A stretch of 64,000 nt of DNA, taken from assembly GCF_021018895.1 (NCBI RefSeq), contig NC_079376.1, positions 24,018,001 to 24,082,000 of the forward strand, written 5' to 3'. The notes beneath the pieces were generated by a model that ran no database searches, was not told the DNA's origin, and saw nothing but the letters and a program-made list of their open reading frames with translations. This document shows, one piece after another, positions 35,041 to 46,983 of this stretch. This DNA is from Seriola aureovittata. Its lineage: Eukaryota > Chordata > Actinopteri > Carangiformes > Carangidae. Position numbers and translations under genes: made by a program. How positions within the stretch are numbered: the first letter of the stretch is position 1; every line of letters begins with the position of its first letter.

Positions 35041-35424
35041 TGGAGGATCTGATTCGACATAATCCTGACTGTCACTACAGTCTAAATAGAAAGATAACCT
35101 TTGTTCCGCCTACTCTTGAGACCATATGTGAGCAAAGTCATGCCCATGACCAGGAAGTAGAACTTCCCGCACTATAAAAGCGGGGCTAACCTCTAGCTCA
35201 TCCTTTTTGCTTTTCTCACCTCAGAGAACAGGTTCAGGTAAGAGATTGATTTACTATTGTTATCGACTATTCAATTCATCACCTATGGGTGCAGGTGCTT
35301 TTTGGTCCTGTGAATTGTGGTGGTTTTCTCACATATATTGCATAGTAGTGTTAAGCTATTATTGCTATTGTTATCTTGTTAGCCAGATGCTAGTTTGCTA
35401 GGATGCTAGCTATGGCTTTATATT

Positions 35425-37320
35425 ACTTGTTCGTTCGTTTGTTCGTTTGTTCGTCGTCTCCCGCTTATCCGGATCCAGGTTGCGGGGGCAGCAGCCTCAG
35501 CAAAGAGGTCCAGACAGCCCTCTCCACAGCTACTTTCACCAGCTCCTCCGGGAGAATCCCGAGGCGTTCCAAGGCCAGCCGAGAGATATAATCCCTCTAG
35601 CGTGTCCTTGGTCGGCCCCGAGGCCTCCTCCCGGTAGGACATGCCCGAAACACCTCCCCGGGGAAGCAGGAGGCATCCTCACCAGATGCCCGAACCACCT
35701 CAACTGGCTCCTCTCGACATGCAGGAACAACGGCTCTACTCCGAGTCCCTCCCGGATGACTGAGCTCCTCACCCTATCTCTAAGGCTGAGCCTGGCCACC
35801 CTGCGGAGGAAACTCATTTCGGCCATTTGTATTCGCGATCTCGTTCTTTCGGTCATTACCATTACCAAGTTCATAACCATAGGTGAGGATTGGAACGTAG
35901 ATCGACTGGAAAATCGAGAGCTTCGCCTTCCGGCTTAGCTCACTGTTCCTCACAACGGACCGATTCAGCGCCCGCAACACTGCTGACGCCGCCCCAATCT
36001 GCCTGTCGATCTCTCGCTCCATCCTACCCTCACTTGTGAACAAGATCCCAAGATACTTAAACTCCTCCACCTGAGGCAAAGCCTCCCCCCCCGACCCGGA
36101 GCGGGCAATCCACCCGTTTCCGGCTGAGAACCATGGCCTCAGACTTGGAGGTGCTGATCTTCATCCCAGCCACTTCACACTTGGCCGCGAACCACCCAAG
36201 CGAGAGCTGAAGGTCGGCGCTCGATGAAGCTAAGAGGACCACATCATCCGCAAAAAGCAGAGACAAGATCCTCCCGCCACCGAACCCAAACCCGTCCACC
36301 ACCCGGCTGCGCCTAGAAGTTCTGTCCATAAAAGTTATGAACAGAACCGGTGACAAAGGGCAGCCCTGGCGAAGTCCAACCCTCACCAGGAACAGGTCCA
36401 ACTTACTGCCGGCTACGCATACCAGACTCACACTCCTTTGGTACAGGGACTTAATGGCCACTAACAAGGGGCCATCCACCCCATACTCCCAGAGTGGCCC
36501 CCTCAGGGAGCCCCTGGGAACACGGTCGTAAGCTTTCTCCAAATCCACAAAACACATGTGGACTGGATTGGCAAACTCCCATGCTCCCTCCAGCACCCTA
36601 GCGAGGGTAAAGAGCTGGTCCACAGTTCCACACCCAGGACAAAAACCACATTGCTCCTCCTCGATCTGAGGTTCAACTACCGACCGAACCCTCTTTTCCA
36701 GTACCCTGGCATAGACCTTACCAGGGAGGCTGAGGAGTGTAATTCCTTGGTAGTTGGAACACACCCTCTGGTCACCCTTCTTAAAGATGGGGACCACCAC
36801 CCCGGTTTGCCACTCCAGAGGCACTGCCCCCGATGTCCACGCAATGTTGCAGAGGCGTGTCAACCAAGACAGTCCTACAACATCCAGAGCCTTGAGATAC
36901 CCAGGGCGGATCTCATCAACCCCCGGGGCTCCGGAGCCGACGCTATGTGTCGAGGTGAGGCCTACTATATCTCGCCGGTATCGCTCAACCTCTTCCACAA
37001 GCTCCTGCTCCTTCCCCGCCAGAGAGGTGACGTTCCATGTTCCAAAAAAAAAACAGTTTCCGTAACTAGAGGATCGGACCGCCAATGCCCCCGCCTTGGT
37101 CTGCTGCCCAATCCACACTGCACCGGATCCCGCTGACTCTTCCTGCAGGTGGTGAGCCCACTGGGAGACAAACCCATGTAGCAGGTTCGGGCCGGGCCCC
37201 ATGGGCCAAGGCCCGGCCACCAGGCGCTCGCCCACGGGCCCCAACCCCAGGCCGGGCTCCAGGGCGGGGCCCCGGTGTCCCTCCGGGCTGGGTACTCGGG
37301 TTCTTGATATTTCTCATAAA
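35425..37320 (-). mobile_element. Rex3/RTE-type LINE, internally deleted
   Basis: The minus strand encodes an RTE-clade (Rex3-like) polyprotein. 37244-36057 holds an endonuclease start (FGTWNVTSLAGKEQELVEEV), then jumps from DIVGLTSTHS to VDEIRPGYLKALD, so most of the endonuclease is missing. The reverse transcriptase follows: VVVPIFKKGD, NYQGITLLSLPGK, MCFVDLEKAYDRVPRG, LRQGCPLSP and the catalytic FADDVVLLASS. The C-terminal part continues in two other frames (36079-35780: YLGILFTSEGRMEREIDRQI; 35880-35536: TERTRSRIQMAEMSFLRRVA), so there are two frameshifts. The 3' end runs into a GAAC/GAACAAAC-like short repeat tail at 35425-35455. It is inactive. Confidence 0.9.
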
Positions 37321-37394
37321 TAGGATCTTCTGAACCGTTCTTCATCTGGCCCTTCACCTGGGACCAATCTGCCATGGGATCCACATTAATATGA

Positions 37395-37600
37395 AGCATG
37401 AATGTTTGTATTGAAGGCATCACTGTTGGTATCAGTGCGGTTAACAGCAGTCATTAGTACAACTCTAACAAGATTTAAGTCTTTCTCATTTCCAAACACT
37501 TGATGTCATCTGTGTTCATTAAACTGACACCATGCAGTTTATCTTTTCACCACCAGAGGGCTCCACATCATCATCATAGTGAAGAGATGACACACACACA
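37395..37600. repeat. Duplicated block (reverse of 18595-18790)
   Basis: The reverse-complement match to 18595-18790 has the same order of landmarks (TTCATTAAACTGACACCATG, TTCCAAACACTTGATGTCAT). It marks the outer end of the A/C inverted duplication next to the Rex3 insertion. Confidence 0.7.
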
Positions 37601-39170
37601 TACACACACAGCTGCAGAATGGCTGCAGAACTTTAGCAAATAATTATGTTTGTTTTGGCCAACAGAGTGGACTGACTGCTCGCTGTAGCAGCTTCATCAC
37701 TCTGCTTCCACTATTAACCGCTTGTTTGCCTTGTTTAAAACTCGACCAGTAACTAGTAAGTGTTAAGTGAGTCCACAACATGAGCACAAATATATTTTCA
37801 AGCCAGGAGGTAACCCAGGGTCCGGCCATACAACCTACAATTATAGTGCATCATTTTTAAGTTAACATATTTAACATGCTATTTCCTTAGCAGGTGTGAG
37901 GGCTATTATGGACTGCCTCTGTAACTTGTCTTACAAACTGTAGATTGAATATGACTTTGCCTCAAAAAACCCTTAACCCCTGTAGGGAGAGTGAAGAGGA
38001 AGGAGATGAGGAAGACTGGAAAGGAAGAGAGTGATGGAGATGGGGGAGGAAAGGTAAAGAAGTGATTACAGGGCCTAAACAATAAAAAGCAAAAATTAGG
38101 AAAGCAATGGGAATCTGTTAACCAAAGTATTTTATCTAATGGTGTACTATTTATTACTGAAGACTGGACAGGAGGGAGAAGAGAGTGAGGAGGAAAAATT
38201 AAAGGAGTCAAACAGTGAAGCCAGGAGAGTGAAGAATTAGATGAGAAGGTAAAGAGAAGGAAGACAAGTAAAAAGAAAAGAAGAGGAGAAAGACTGGCGG
38301 AGAATAAACAGTTGAGTCTTATCAGTCACAAGTCAATCTGTAACTGTTAAGAGTACAAAGAGTGACCAACTTTTATCAGTTGACCTTCACCATAATTTAT
38401 TACAGTAAAGCATGGTCAAAGTACATGAAACCGGAACTGTACACTTTTTTATTTCATAGATGAAAACGTTGGATATTTTAATGATATACTGACCGCTGAA
38501 CTGAAAATGTCCCTGGTTTTCATTTCAGAAATCTGGTGACCTTGTGTCAGATAGAACGATGATGTGTTTTCAGTCAAATCTTTCTTTAGCCAAACTGAGA
38601 CACACCAACTGTTTAAAACTGTTGTTCAGTTCCTGCACAACATGGGTCTATATCCAAAAAAATGGACTGTGATCCAAGTAGCCTATTTAATTGTTTCTCC
38701 TGCATAGGGACAGTCATGTTTCGATTTACGGGTGGTATTGGGAGGGTCTGACTTACACCCAACTCCCCCCAGAGGAGGTGAAAACAACATGTGGTTGGGG
38801 TTTGAAACATTTATAAATCTTTATTACCTGTAATTGTAAATTTTACAATATATTTACCATAATCATGCCTGGAAGAATCTCGTACTACAATTTCAAACAC
38901 CCCTAAAGTGGACCGTACCATTTCTTAACCTTGATGTTAGTTGAACATCTCCTCTGCCTGCCATCTCCATCAGTGGCTCCGTCCTCATGTCTCGGCTTCT
39001 GTATGTCGCAAAGACACTGTTGGTAAATGTAAGTAGCAGTAGCTAACTAGCTTCAGTAATATTCTTTACTTACCATCAGAGTTTCAGGAATTCAGGAGTT
39101 TTACCTGTTGGGTCAATGAACAACATTAAAATCCATGTGTGTTGAAGGCTGAGTAATTGTATTAGCAGTG
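37600..39170. other. Upstream flank of gene C; no gene seen
   Basis: It contains a purine-rich low-complexity tract (about 37985-38300, GGAAGAG/GAGGAAG runs) and the stretch 38390-38560 that matches 16250-16440 in reverse. There is no coding evidence. Confidence 0.5.
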
Positions 39171-39360
39171 GTGGAAAGTAATTAAATACATTTACTCTAA
39201 GTCCTGTACTTAAGTACAGTTTTGAGGTACTTGTACTTTGAGTATTTCCATTTTATGCTACTTTATTTACTTTACTTACACTCCTACAGTTTGAGGGAAA
39301 TATTTTACTTTCTATTCCACTACATTTATTTGACAGCTTTAGTTAAGCAAGATACTCAAC
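39170..39360. repeat. Common fish interspersed repeat (non-autonomous, MITE-like)
   Basis: It opens with AGTGGTGGAAAGTAATTAAA and contains ACTTAAGTACAGTTTTGAGG, CTTGTACTTTGAGTATTTCC, ATTTTATGCTACTTTA and CCACTACATTTATTTGACAG. I recognise this as one of the most frequent short interspersed repeats of percomorph fish genomes; its superfamily assignment is uncertain. Confidence 0.6.
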
Positions 39361-39500
39361 TGATCAATCGTCAATAATAATAAACATTCAAACAGCAGCA
39401 GAGTGTTTCTTTTCACACTGGGAGTCATAAGGAGGTTTAATGTCTCAATAACACATCATCATGTGAACTTAAGTCTGACTAAGACTCAGTTCAACCAGAT

Positions 39501-39531
39501 AAACACACACACACACACATGCACACACACA
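39501..39531. repeat. (CA)n microsatellite
   Basis: CA repeats with one interruption (CATGCACA). Confidence 0.9.
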
Positions 39532-40487
39532 AACAAGAGAAAACAGAGAAAAGGCTGCAGAACTTCATTCAGAATCCTCATGTTTTCTTCAGTAACACAG
39601 TAGACAGTTTACAGCACCTTGTTCTCCTGATGGGTTTAGTTTTGTTTTCATGTCATCGCATTGGTTCCCAAACAGACCTTCTATAAGGTTGTGTCAGTAT
39701 GTTTCTATCTGTCAGATCAGCATAAACATTTTCAGACTCCGTTATCAGCACTATACTAATGACTGTTATTAACCACACTGATATCAACAGCGATGTCTTC
39801 AATACAAACATTGATTCATGTGGATGTAAGTGAAGTGTTACAGTGACAGAGACCCACAGTAAAAAAAAATCAGATCAGACCCTGAGATCATGTCTGTTTT
39901 ATTTAGAGGTGTAAGGACGGGTTGTGAATATGGTTTTGCTGGGTTCCTTGCTGTGGTGGAGGAAAGTGAAAGAGCAGAGTCTAATAAAATGTCAGTTCAA
40001 TTATTTAATTGCTTCTCCATCCAAGGACAGTGACACGCCCAGTTCTGTCAAAACTGTAAACAACCATAGAGTAGAAGAAAATGTGTTGCTCTTCCTACCT
40101 GGCCTGCATTCATTACAGGTTACAGGAGCCCTAACTCATTCCAGGAAACAGCTCAACTGTGTCACCATCTGTTCTCTACAGGCATCAAGTGGAGAGTCGT
40201 CTTCTTCAGCTCTTTGGACTGTTTGAATCAAGTGTAAGTTTGTTATGTTTGATACATTCGCTTTGTTTTTAGTGACTTTAGTCTGTTTCCCTCAGACCAG
40301 GGGCTTTCAAAGTCCCTTTTTTGTCTTTATGTGGACCGGTTGTGATCATAGGGGAGGTATATGTACAGGAATGTCCAAAGGAGAGTTTCTTGGTTCCAGG
40401 AATATAAGAAACATACATCCTTGGTAATTATCACTATAATCAGATTTCAAAATGTAACTTATCAAAAAAAGGAATCTCTTGACTCAA

Positions 40488-40518
<31 letters not shown>

Positions 40519-40527
40519 ACACACACA
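40488..40527. repeat. Poly(C)-(AC)n compound microsatellite
   Basis: Seventeen C residues run directly into an AC dinucleotide run. Confidence 0.95.
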
Positions 40528-41340
40528 AATTTAATACCGAATGAATAACGTTTACAACTTCAAAGGGCAATTTTCTTCAAAAGGTCCTATTTACAATTTT
40601 CAGAACAAAATCAAGTTCAAAATGAAAAACATTAACTGCAATTCTGCTGACAGAAGTGGATGCTACTATTCAACATCCAACTTGTCAATGCTGCGGGGGA
40701 ATATGAACTTCTGTTGCCTTCTGACTTCATCTTGCACATCATCTTGAAATTTTCTAAAACGTGTGTCATCCAACATTTCAGAGCCAGTGGCAGGCTAACA
40801 GTAGTCTCATATTGATGACTATCAGACAATGACATTAGGAAGTTCAAGTCACACTGAGTCATATCAATATATGTTTCATAGTCTGAAGACTCTGAGCAGG
40901 ATGACAGTTTTCTGTCTCTATGGGCTTTAAAGTCTAGGTATCTTAAACTCCTCCATGATCTGTTTCAGAACCACTGCTGCAGGGTAAATGTATATATATG
41001 TTGTTTCGTGGTGGGGTAGAGAAACTGAATCAGTGGGTGTAAATGGTCGTGCATGCATCGTGTGTGTGCTGGGCTGCTCTTCATTTCACTGCAGCTTCAT
41101 GTCGCCATAGTGGACTGATGATAGAAGTAGGGCAGCTGATGGCAGCTTCCTCTGCCTCACACTGCTGTCTGACTGCATTCAGCTCATACTGATATTAAAC
41201 AGAGAAGAAGAATCAGTGAAGGAGCAGCTGATATTTTTACAGGAGAAATGGTGTAAATTTCAGCTGCTATGCAGATGGATGATTTGTGTTTCTCTCCACG
41301 TGAAGGTAGAAAGTGTGTGAGCTGTTGTGAACTCAGCAGC

Positions 41341-41429
41341 ATGGATCAGTGTGAGGACAGAAAGGAGGGAGCCCCTCCCTCTAAAACCACTCTGTGTGGG
41401 GAACATGAGAGCCAGACCAGAGCTCAGAG
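41341..41429 (+). CDS. Gene C exon 1 (start exon)
   Basis: ATG at 41341, then [19 protein letters not shown], with donor GTAAGATG. The protein is identical to exon 1 of gene A. Confidence 0.85.
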
Positions 41430-44400
41430 GTAAGATGAGGATCTCTAACTGTCCATGACTCTTCTCCATGTCGGAGCTCAGCACTCAGATCACTCGTCAC
41501 TTATCACTCAGTCATTGACTTCAAAGGGCGATGTCCATCAGCTGATGACATATAAGCTGTAACTGAAATTAAGACTAAGAGTAAGAAAAGTTTGTACGAC
41601 GTGTTGTTTGACCACGTCTGAAATCATAGGGCCCTATCTTACACCTGGGACAAAGCGCAACGCAAGTGTCTGCTAGTTTAAGCCCGACACAGTTGTCATT
41701 TTACAATCCAGCACCCATTTTGTGACTTCATGGACCTTTAGCTTGTGTCTGTCTCTGTGTGGACAGAGATAATGTGAACTCATTCTTCATGGTTCCTCCA
41801 CAGAGTGGACCAGGAGAGCTCAGAGGTTCCCAGTGGTCATTCTGCCCAGCAGCATCAACCACACCTGGACTCCATATTTATGGTCTGTACATGTACAGCA
41901 ACGACTTTTCATCTGTTCTGTTCACAATAATCTCCATGCTGCAGGTTTTAGACCAGTGGATTGTCAGTCTGTCCAACATAGATCTGATGTTTGGCTCCAT
42001 GGTTTTAGTTTGATTGTGTCATTCACATAGTTTTCTGTTCCAGCTGCTGGAGGAGAACATGGTCACTTTTGTGAAGAACGAGCTGAAGAAGATCCAGAAG
42101 CTTCTGATTCAAGATTACCCAGAATGCTTAGAGAGTCACATGGAGGATGAAGAGGTGTTGAACAGTGAGGATGAGGAGCAGAGGAGGAGCAGCAGAGAGG
42201 CATTTGTGCAGATCACACTGGACTTCCTGAGGAGAATGAAGCAGGAGGAGCTGGCTGACTGTCTGCAGAGCAGTAAGAGGATTTCTCTAAAGGTTTAACA
42301 TGATGGAAAAATTAGACATTTACTAACTCTACACACACGAGGGAAAATATGTTCATATATACATTATCTTGCATGCATCTTTAGGGGAATTCAATTGTCA
42401 TATTTTCTTTATCATTCAGTCACAGATATTCTTGTTGTGTTTTCATTCAGGACATATTGCTGCAGATTGTCAAATTAAACTCAAAGCTAAGCTGAAGGAG
42501 AAGTTCCAGTGTGTGTTTGAGGGGATTTCTAAAGCAGGAAACCCAACCCTTCTGAATCAGATCTACACAGAGCTCTACATCACAGAGGGAGGGACTGGAG
42601 AGGTTAATGATGAACATGAGGTCAGACAGATTGAAACAGCATCCAGGAAACCAGACAGACCAGAAACAACCATCAGACAAGAAGACATCTTTAAATCCTC
42701 ACCTGGAAGAGATGAACCAATCAGAACAGTGATGACAAAGGGAGTGGCTGGCATTGGGAAAACAGTCTTAACACAGAAGTTCACTCTGGACTGGGCTGAA
42801 GACAAAGCCAACCAGGACATACAGTTCACATTTCCATTCACCTTCAGAGAGCTGAATGTGCTGAAAGAGAAAAAGTTCAGCTTGGTGGAACTTGTTCATC
42901 ACTTCTTTACTGAAACCAAAGAAGCAGGAATCTGCAGGTTTGATCAGTTCCAGGTCGTGTTCATCTTTGACGGTCTGGATGAGTGTCGACTTCCTCTGGA
43001 CTTCCACAACACTGAGATCCTGACTGATGTTACAGAGTCCACCTCAGTGGACGTGCTGCTGACAAACCTCATCAGGGGGAAACTGCTTCCCTCTGCTCGC
43101 CTCTGGATAACCACACAACCTGCAGCAGCCAATCAGATCCCTCCTGAGTGTGTTGACATGGTGACAGAGGTCAGGGGGTTCATTGACCCACAAAGGGAGG
43201 AGTACTTCAGGAAGAGGTTCAGAGATGAGGATCAGGCCAGCAGGATCATCTCCCACATCAAGACATCACGAAGCCTCCACATCATGTGCCACATCCCAGT
43301 CTTCTGCTGGATCACTGCTACAGTTCTGGAGGAGGTGTTGAAAACCAGAGAAGGAGGAGAGCTGCCCAAGACCCTGACTGAGCTGTACATCCACTTCCTG
43401 GTGGTTCAGACTAAACTGAAGAATGTCAAGTATGACAGAAGATCTGAGACAGATCCACACTGGAATCCAGAGACCAGGAAGATGATTGAGTCTATGGGAA
43501 AACTGGCTTTTGAGCAGCTGCAGAAAGGAAACCTGATCTTCTATGAATCAGACCTGACAGAGTGTGGCATCGATATCAGAGCAGCCTCAGTGTACTCAGG
43601 AGTGTTCACACAGATCTTTAAAGAGGAGAGAGGGCTGTATCAGGACAAGGTGTTCTGCTTTGTCCACCTGAGTGTTCAGGAGTTTCTGGCTGCTCTTCAT
43701 GTCCATCTGACCTTCTTCAACTCTGGAGTCAATCTACTCTCAGAAGAACAGTCAATGCGGACCTCCTGGTGGTCTAAACTATTTAGATACAAACCTGAAT
43801 TAACACATTTCTACCAGAGTGCTGTGAACAAGGCCTTACAGAGTCCAAATGGACACCTGGACTTGTTCCTCTGCTTCCTCCTGGGTCTTTCACTGCAGAC
43901 CAATCAGACTCTCCTACAAGGCCTAATGACAAAGACAGGAAGTTGCTCACAGACCAATCAGGAAACAGTACAGTACATCAAGAGGAAGATTGAAGACACT
44001 ACCTCTGCAGAGAAAAGCATCAACCTGTTCCACTGTCTGAATGAACTGAATGATCATTCTCTAGTGGAGGAGATCCAACAGTCCCTGAGATTAGGAAGTC
44101 TCTCCACAGATAAACTATCTCCTGCTCAATGGTCAGCTCTGGTCTTCATCTTACTGTCATCAGAAAAAGATCTGGACCTGAAGAAATACTCTGGTTCAGA
44201 GGAGGCTCTTCTGAGGCTGCTGCCAGTGATCAAAGCCTCTAACAATGCTCTGTAAGTGTATAGATAGTTGGATTTATTCGTCATTATATAATGACACTTT
44301 TTTTGATACATTTTTTCATTTAACAGATAATATATACAGTATAGTACTAAATCTATGTCAAACCCATTGTACCTCGACCAAAATGGACCAGAACCAAAAA

Positions 44401-46136
44401 ATAAGAAAATAATCAAACAACTACAAAACAGACCATCAGGTGTTGACAGAGGGTTCCTGTGTGTTGTTTTGTGTGTTTACAGTCTGTCAGGTTGTCTGGT
44501 CACGGAGGAAGGCTGTACTTCTCTGGCTTCAGCTCTGAGCTCCAACCCCTCCCATCTGAGAGAGCTGGACCTGAGCTACAATCATCCAGGAGACTCAGGG
44601 GTGAGGCTGCTGTCTGCTGGACTGGAGGATCCAGATGAGGGACTGGACACTCTCAGGTATGGAGAGGCCTGCTGCACCTACAGACACTGTCTCATTATGA
44701 CTCACTGTGTCATATTTAAGAGAAAAGCTCTCACAGTTTCAATTCAGCTTCATTGCCTCCACAAATGTTTTTATCAGACTTAATTACCTTATTTATCGGG
44801 CTGTATCAGCACAAAGCAGCTTGGAAACATTTCAGCTGCAGCTGGTTTAACTGTTCCTCAACCAACAGAGCCACATTGAGCGTGAGTGTTTTCACCAGAA
44901 CAACCCCAGAGACTGTGGACTGTGTTCCATCTCTGGCAGTGATCACAGCAGGTAGACAGACCATGAAGCTGCTTCATTTCTCTGTAGTTGTTGAGCATGT
45001 TGAGCACATGTTATTTAATCCCTCACAAATTCCACAACGATCATCTTTTAAGTAATTCTGCATCGTGTAAGGTTTCCAGAACACTGTGACGTGGAATGAC
45101 AGCAGACATTTTACAATCCTTTGTGATTTGGTCTTAGTGAGTTAGGAGTCCTCTCCACTGCTTCTAACCTCTTCCAGGTTTAGGAGCTACTTTAAGCGCT
45201 AAGTGGATTTGTGAATTACTCTTAGTCAAAAAATGTAGGAGTCCTAAAGTTAGGACTGACACGCCCATTACTTTTAGCAGTTTCTCCTAAATCGGCAAGT
45301 TAGGAGCTGCTTTGAGCCTTAAGATGCTTTGTGAATACGGGCCCATGTCTGCATGCTGAAAGAGAATGTGCTGGTCTGACCCCCCTCCTCCTTTCAGGGT
45401 GGAGCCTGGTGGAGTCCAATGGTTGAGACCAGATCTGAGGAAGTGTAAGTGTGTTTTTAATTTGATTCATGGACAAAGTGGCACATTCAACCACCTTCAA
45501 ACTGTCACATCACTCATTCAGATCACTGATGTCATGAGTCAGTAAATGATCAGATGATAGATCGATAACTGCAGCTGTGTCTTCTTCTCTCCATCAGATT
45601 CCTGTGAGCTCGCAATCGACACAAACACAGTGAACACAAACCTGAAGCTGTCTGACAACAACAGGAAAGTGACACATGTGGAGGAGGAACAGCTGTATCC
45701 TGATCATCCAGATAGATTTGAAGAGTGTCCTCAGCTGCTGTGTGGAACTGGTCTGACTGGTCGCTGTTACTGGGAGGTCGAGTGGAGAGGGAAAGTTTAT
45801 ATATCAGTGAGCTACAGAGGAATCAGCAGGAACGGTGACATAAATAAGTGTGTGTTTGGACTGAACGATCAGTCCTGGAGTCTGTTCTGCTCTGATGGTC
45901 GTCATTATGTCTGTCACAATAAGAAAGTGACAAATTTACCCTCCTCCTCCTCCTCTGTCTCTGACAGAGTAGCAGTGTATGTGGACTGTCCTGCTGGCAC
46001 TCTGTCCTTCTACAGAGTCTCCTCTGACTCACTGATCCACCTCCACACCTTCAACACCACATTCACTGAACCTCTGTATCCTGGGTTTGGGTTCTGGTCA
46101 AAGCCTGGTTCCTCAGTGTCTCTGTGTTCAGTGTAG
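41341..46136 (+). CDS. NLR gene C: FISNA-NACHT-LRR-B30.2, shortened
   Basis: A plus-strand NLR-C gene. Coding exons are 41341-41429, 41804-41882, 42044-42272, 42451-44251, 44483-44656, 45398-45444 and 45598-46136. The sum is 2958 nt: 985 residues and a stop in one frame. Compared with gene A it lacks exons 2 and 3 and the first LRR exon; all three are phase-symmetric, so the frame survives. NACHT keeps Walker A GVAGIGKT and Walker [11 protein letters not shown], but the sensor-1-like TTRP reads TTQP (Gln at residue about 355). It ends with one LRR exon, the linker and a full PRY-SPRY. It may be functional or a recently compromised copy; the sequence alone cannot decide. Confidence 0.88.
41500..41551 (+). 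pseudogene. Remnant of exon 3 with dead donor site
   Basis: TCAAAGGGCGATGTCCATCA followed by GCTGATGACAT matches the 3' half of gene A exon 3 (13094-13207). The donor position reads AT where A has GT (41552-41553). Sequence just upstream jumps from intron 1 directly into this half-exon, so a deletion removed exon 2 and the 5' half of exon 3. Confidence 0.75.
41627..41735. repeat. MITE-like fish repeat in gene C intron
   Basis: TAGGGCCCTATCTTACACCT, then GACAAAGCGCAACGCAAGTG and AGCCCGACACAGTTGTCATT: a widespread short fish repeat end. The paralogous position in gene A lacks it, so it inserted after the duplication. Confidence 0.6.
41804..41882 (+). CDS. Gene C exon 2 ([11 protein letters not shown] linker)
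   Basis: A 79-bp exon (acceptor CTCCACAG, donor GTCTGTAC) coding [20 protein letters not shown] and LDSIFM. Confidence 0.8.
42044..42272 (+). CDS. Gene C exon 3 (acidic helical exon)
   Basis: A 229-bp exon starting [20 protein letters not shown] and ending ADCLQS. The acceptor is TGTTCCAG and the donor GTAAGAGG. It is nearly identical to gene A exon 5. Confidence 0.88.
42451..44251 (+). CDS. Gene C FISNA-NACHT exon
   Basis: A 1801-bp exon from [20 protein letters not shown] to SNNAL. FISNA, Walker A and B and [16 protein letters not shown] are intact. Codon 43116-43118 is CAA (Gln) where A, B and D have CGA (Arg) in [11 protein letters not shown] short codon deletion near the end (KDLDLKKYSGSEE) shortens it by two or three residues relative to A. 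Confidence 0.95.
44483..44656 (+). CDS. Gene C LRR exon (only one)
   Basis: A 174-bp symmetric exon: [20 protein letters not shown] and [20 protein letters not shown]. It corresponds to LRR exon 2 of A. The LRR1-type exon is missing; only 231 bp separate it from NACHT. Confidence 0.92.
45120..45345. repeat. MITE-like fish repeat in gene C LRR-linker intron
   Basis: On the minus strand the sequence begins GGGCCCGTATTCACAAAGCA and continues with several TAGGAGC/GCTCCTAA motifs in both orientations. It resembles a common fish short interspersed repeat with fold-back character. The outer left end is unclear. Confidence 0.5.
45398..45444 (+). CDS. Gene C PRY linker exon
   Basis: A 47-bp exon: [15 protein letters not shown], acceptor CCTTTCAG, donor GTAAGTG. 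Confidence 0.88.
45598..46136 (+). CDS. Gene C B30.2 terminal exon
   Basis: PRY-SPRY of 179 residues: [83 protein letters not shown] and [10 protein letters not shown], ending SLCSV. The variable surface loops (for example RHYVCHNKKVTN) differ from A and B. Confidence 0.93.
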
Positions 46137-46983
46137 CAGAGAGTCTCTGTGAAAACAGCTGCTTCGTTTCCCTCTTCACTAGGCCCTGATCCCCCACATT
46201 ATCACTGTTTAGTGACCATCACTGTTATATCATCAGTATTTTAGTCAAATGTTTCTATTAATTTTTCAGGTTTTGATTATTCAATCCACTTTTATTTTCA
46301 GTTGTCTGTCTAGGTTAGTGGTGTAGATCAGCGCAATCATGTAGAGGGGATGCAGGTGTGCATCATTAGGTCCTCTTAGTAGTGAGGGACTTGGCATTTG
46401 TAGTATGTGGAAAGACAGGTAAAACTGTTCATTAGATAGTAGATAATAGATGACAGTGGGATGAACCTTGTGCACATTCAAATCATTTCTTTGTGCTTAT
46501 TGTAGATTGAGGATTGTTGGGAGTAACATAAATCCAGTGTGTAGCAGTTGTGTAGGGGTTGGTATGGTTGGTATGGTTGGGAAGACAAATGTTTGTTTAG
46601 TTCACCCCCATACTTACCTAAGCTGATGGTATGCTCCAGCTAGGTGCGATGGAGAAGGTAAAATGCCGTTCATAGAGTAGAGAGAGAGTAGGTAGCAGCT
46701 CGCTTTGTGGCTGCACATTTCCTGGGGGTTCATTTTTCCTCTGTCTGGTCATTTTTTTATTAATAAATGTCACTTTTACATTTTTGCTGACCTTATGATG
46801 ATGCTTATATGGGATGGTGGCACTCTCCTGTTAGAGAAACTGTTCATTCTGTACATGTCTGTCTCTGTATGTTTTAAATCAGTTTGTTTTTATAAACTCT
46901 TCTAAATGACTCCTTGTAGAAGTTTTCCTCTTCCAGTCCTTTAAAGATGGAAGGTTAAAAATTTGAAAAGTTGATTTAAAATC

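Noticed and set aside
36337..37136. Plus-strand frames of 64-192 codons across the Rex3 region
   Set aside because: Antisense shadows of the reverse transcriptase coding strand.
37066..37333. GC-rich block with several overlapping frames on both strands
   Set aside because: It is the GC-rich 5' portion of the Rex3-like LINE; no independent CpG-island gene start is supported.
41341..46136. Calling gene C a pseudogene
   Set aside because: Despite lost exons and the Arg to Gln change, all joined exons stay in one open frame with canonical splice sites, so non-function is not shown.
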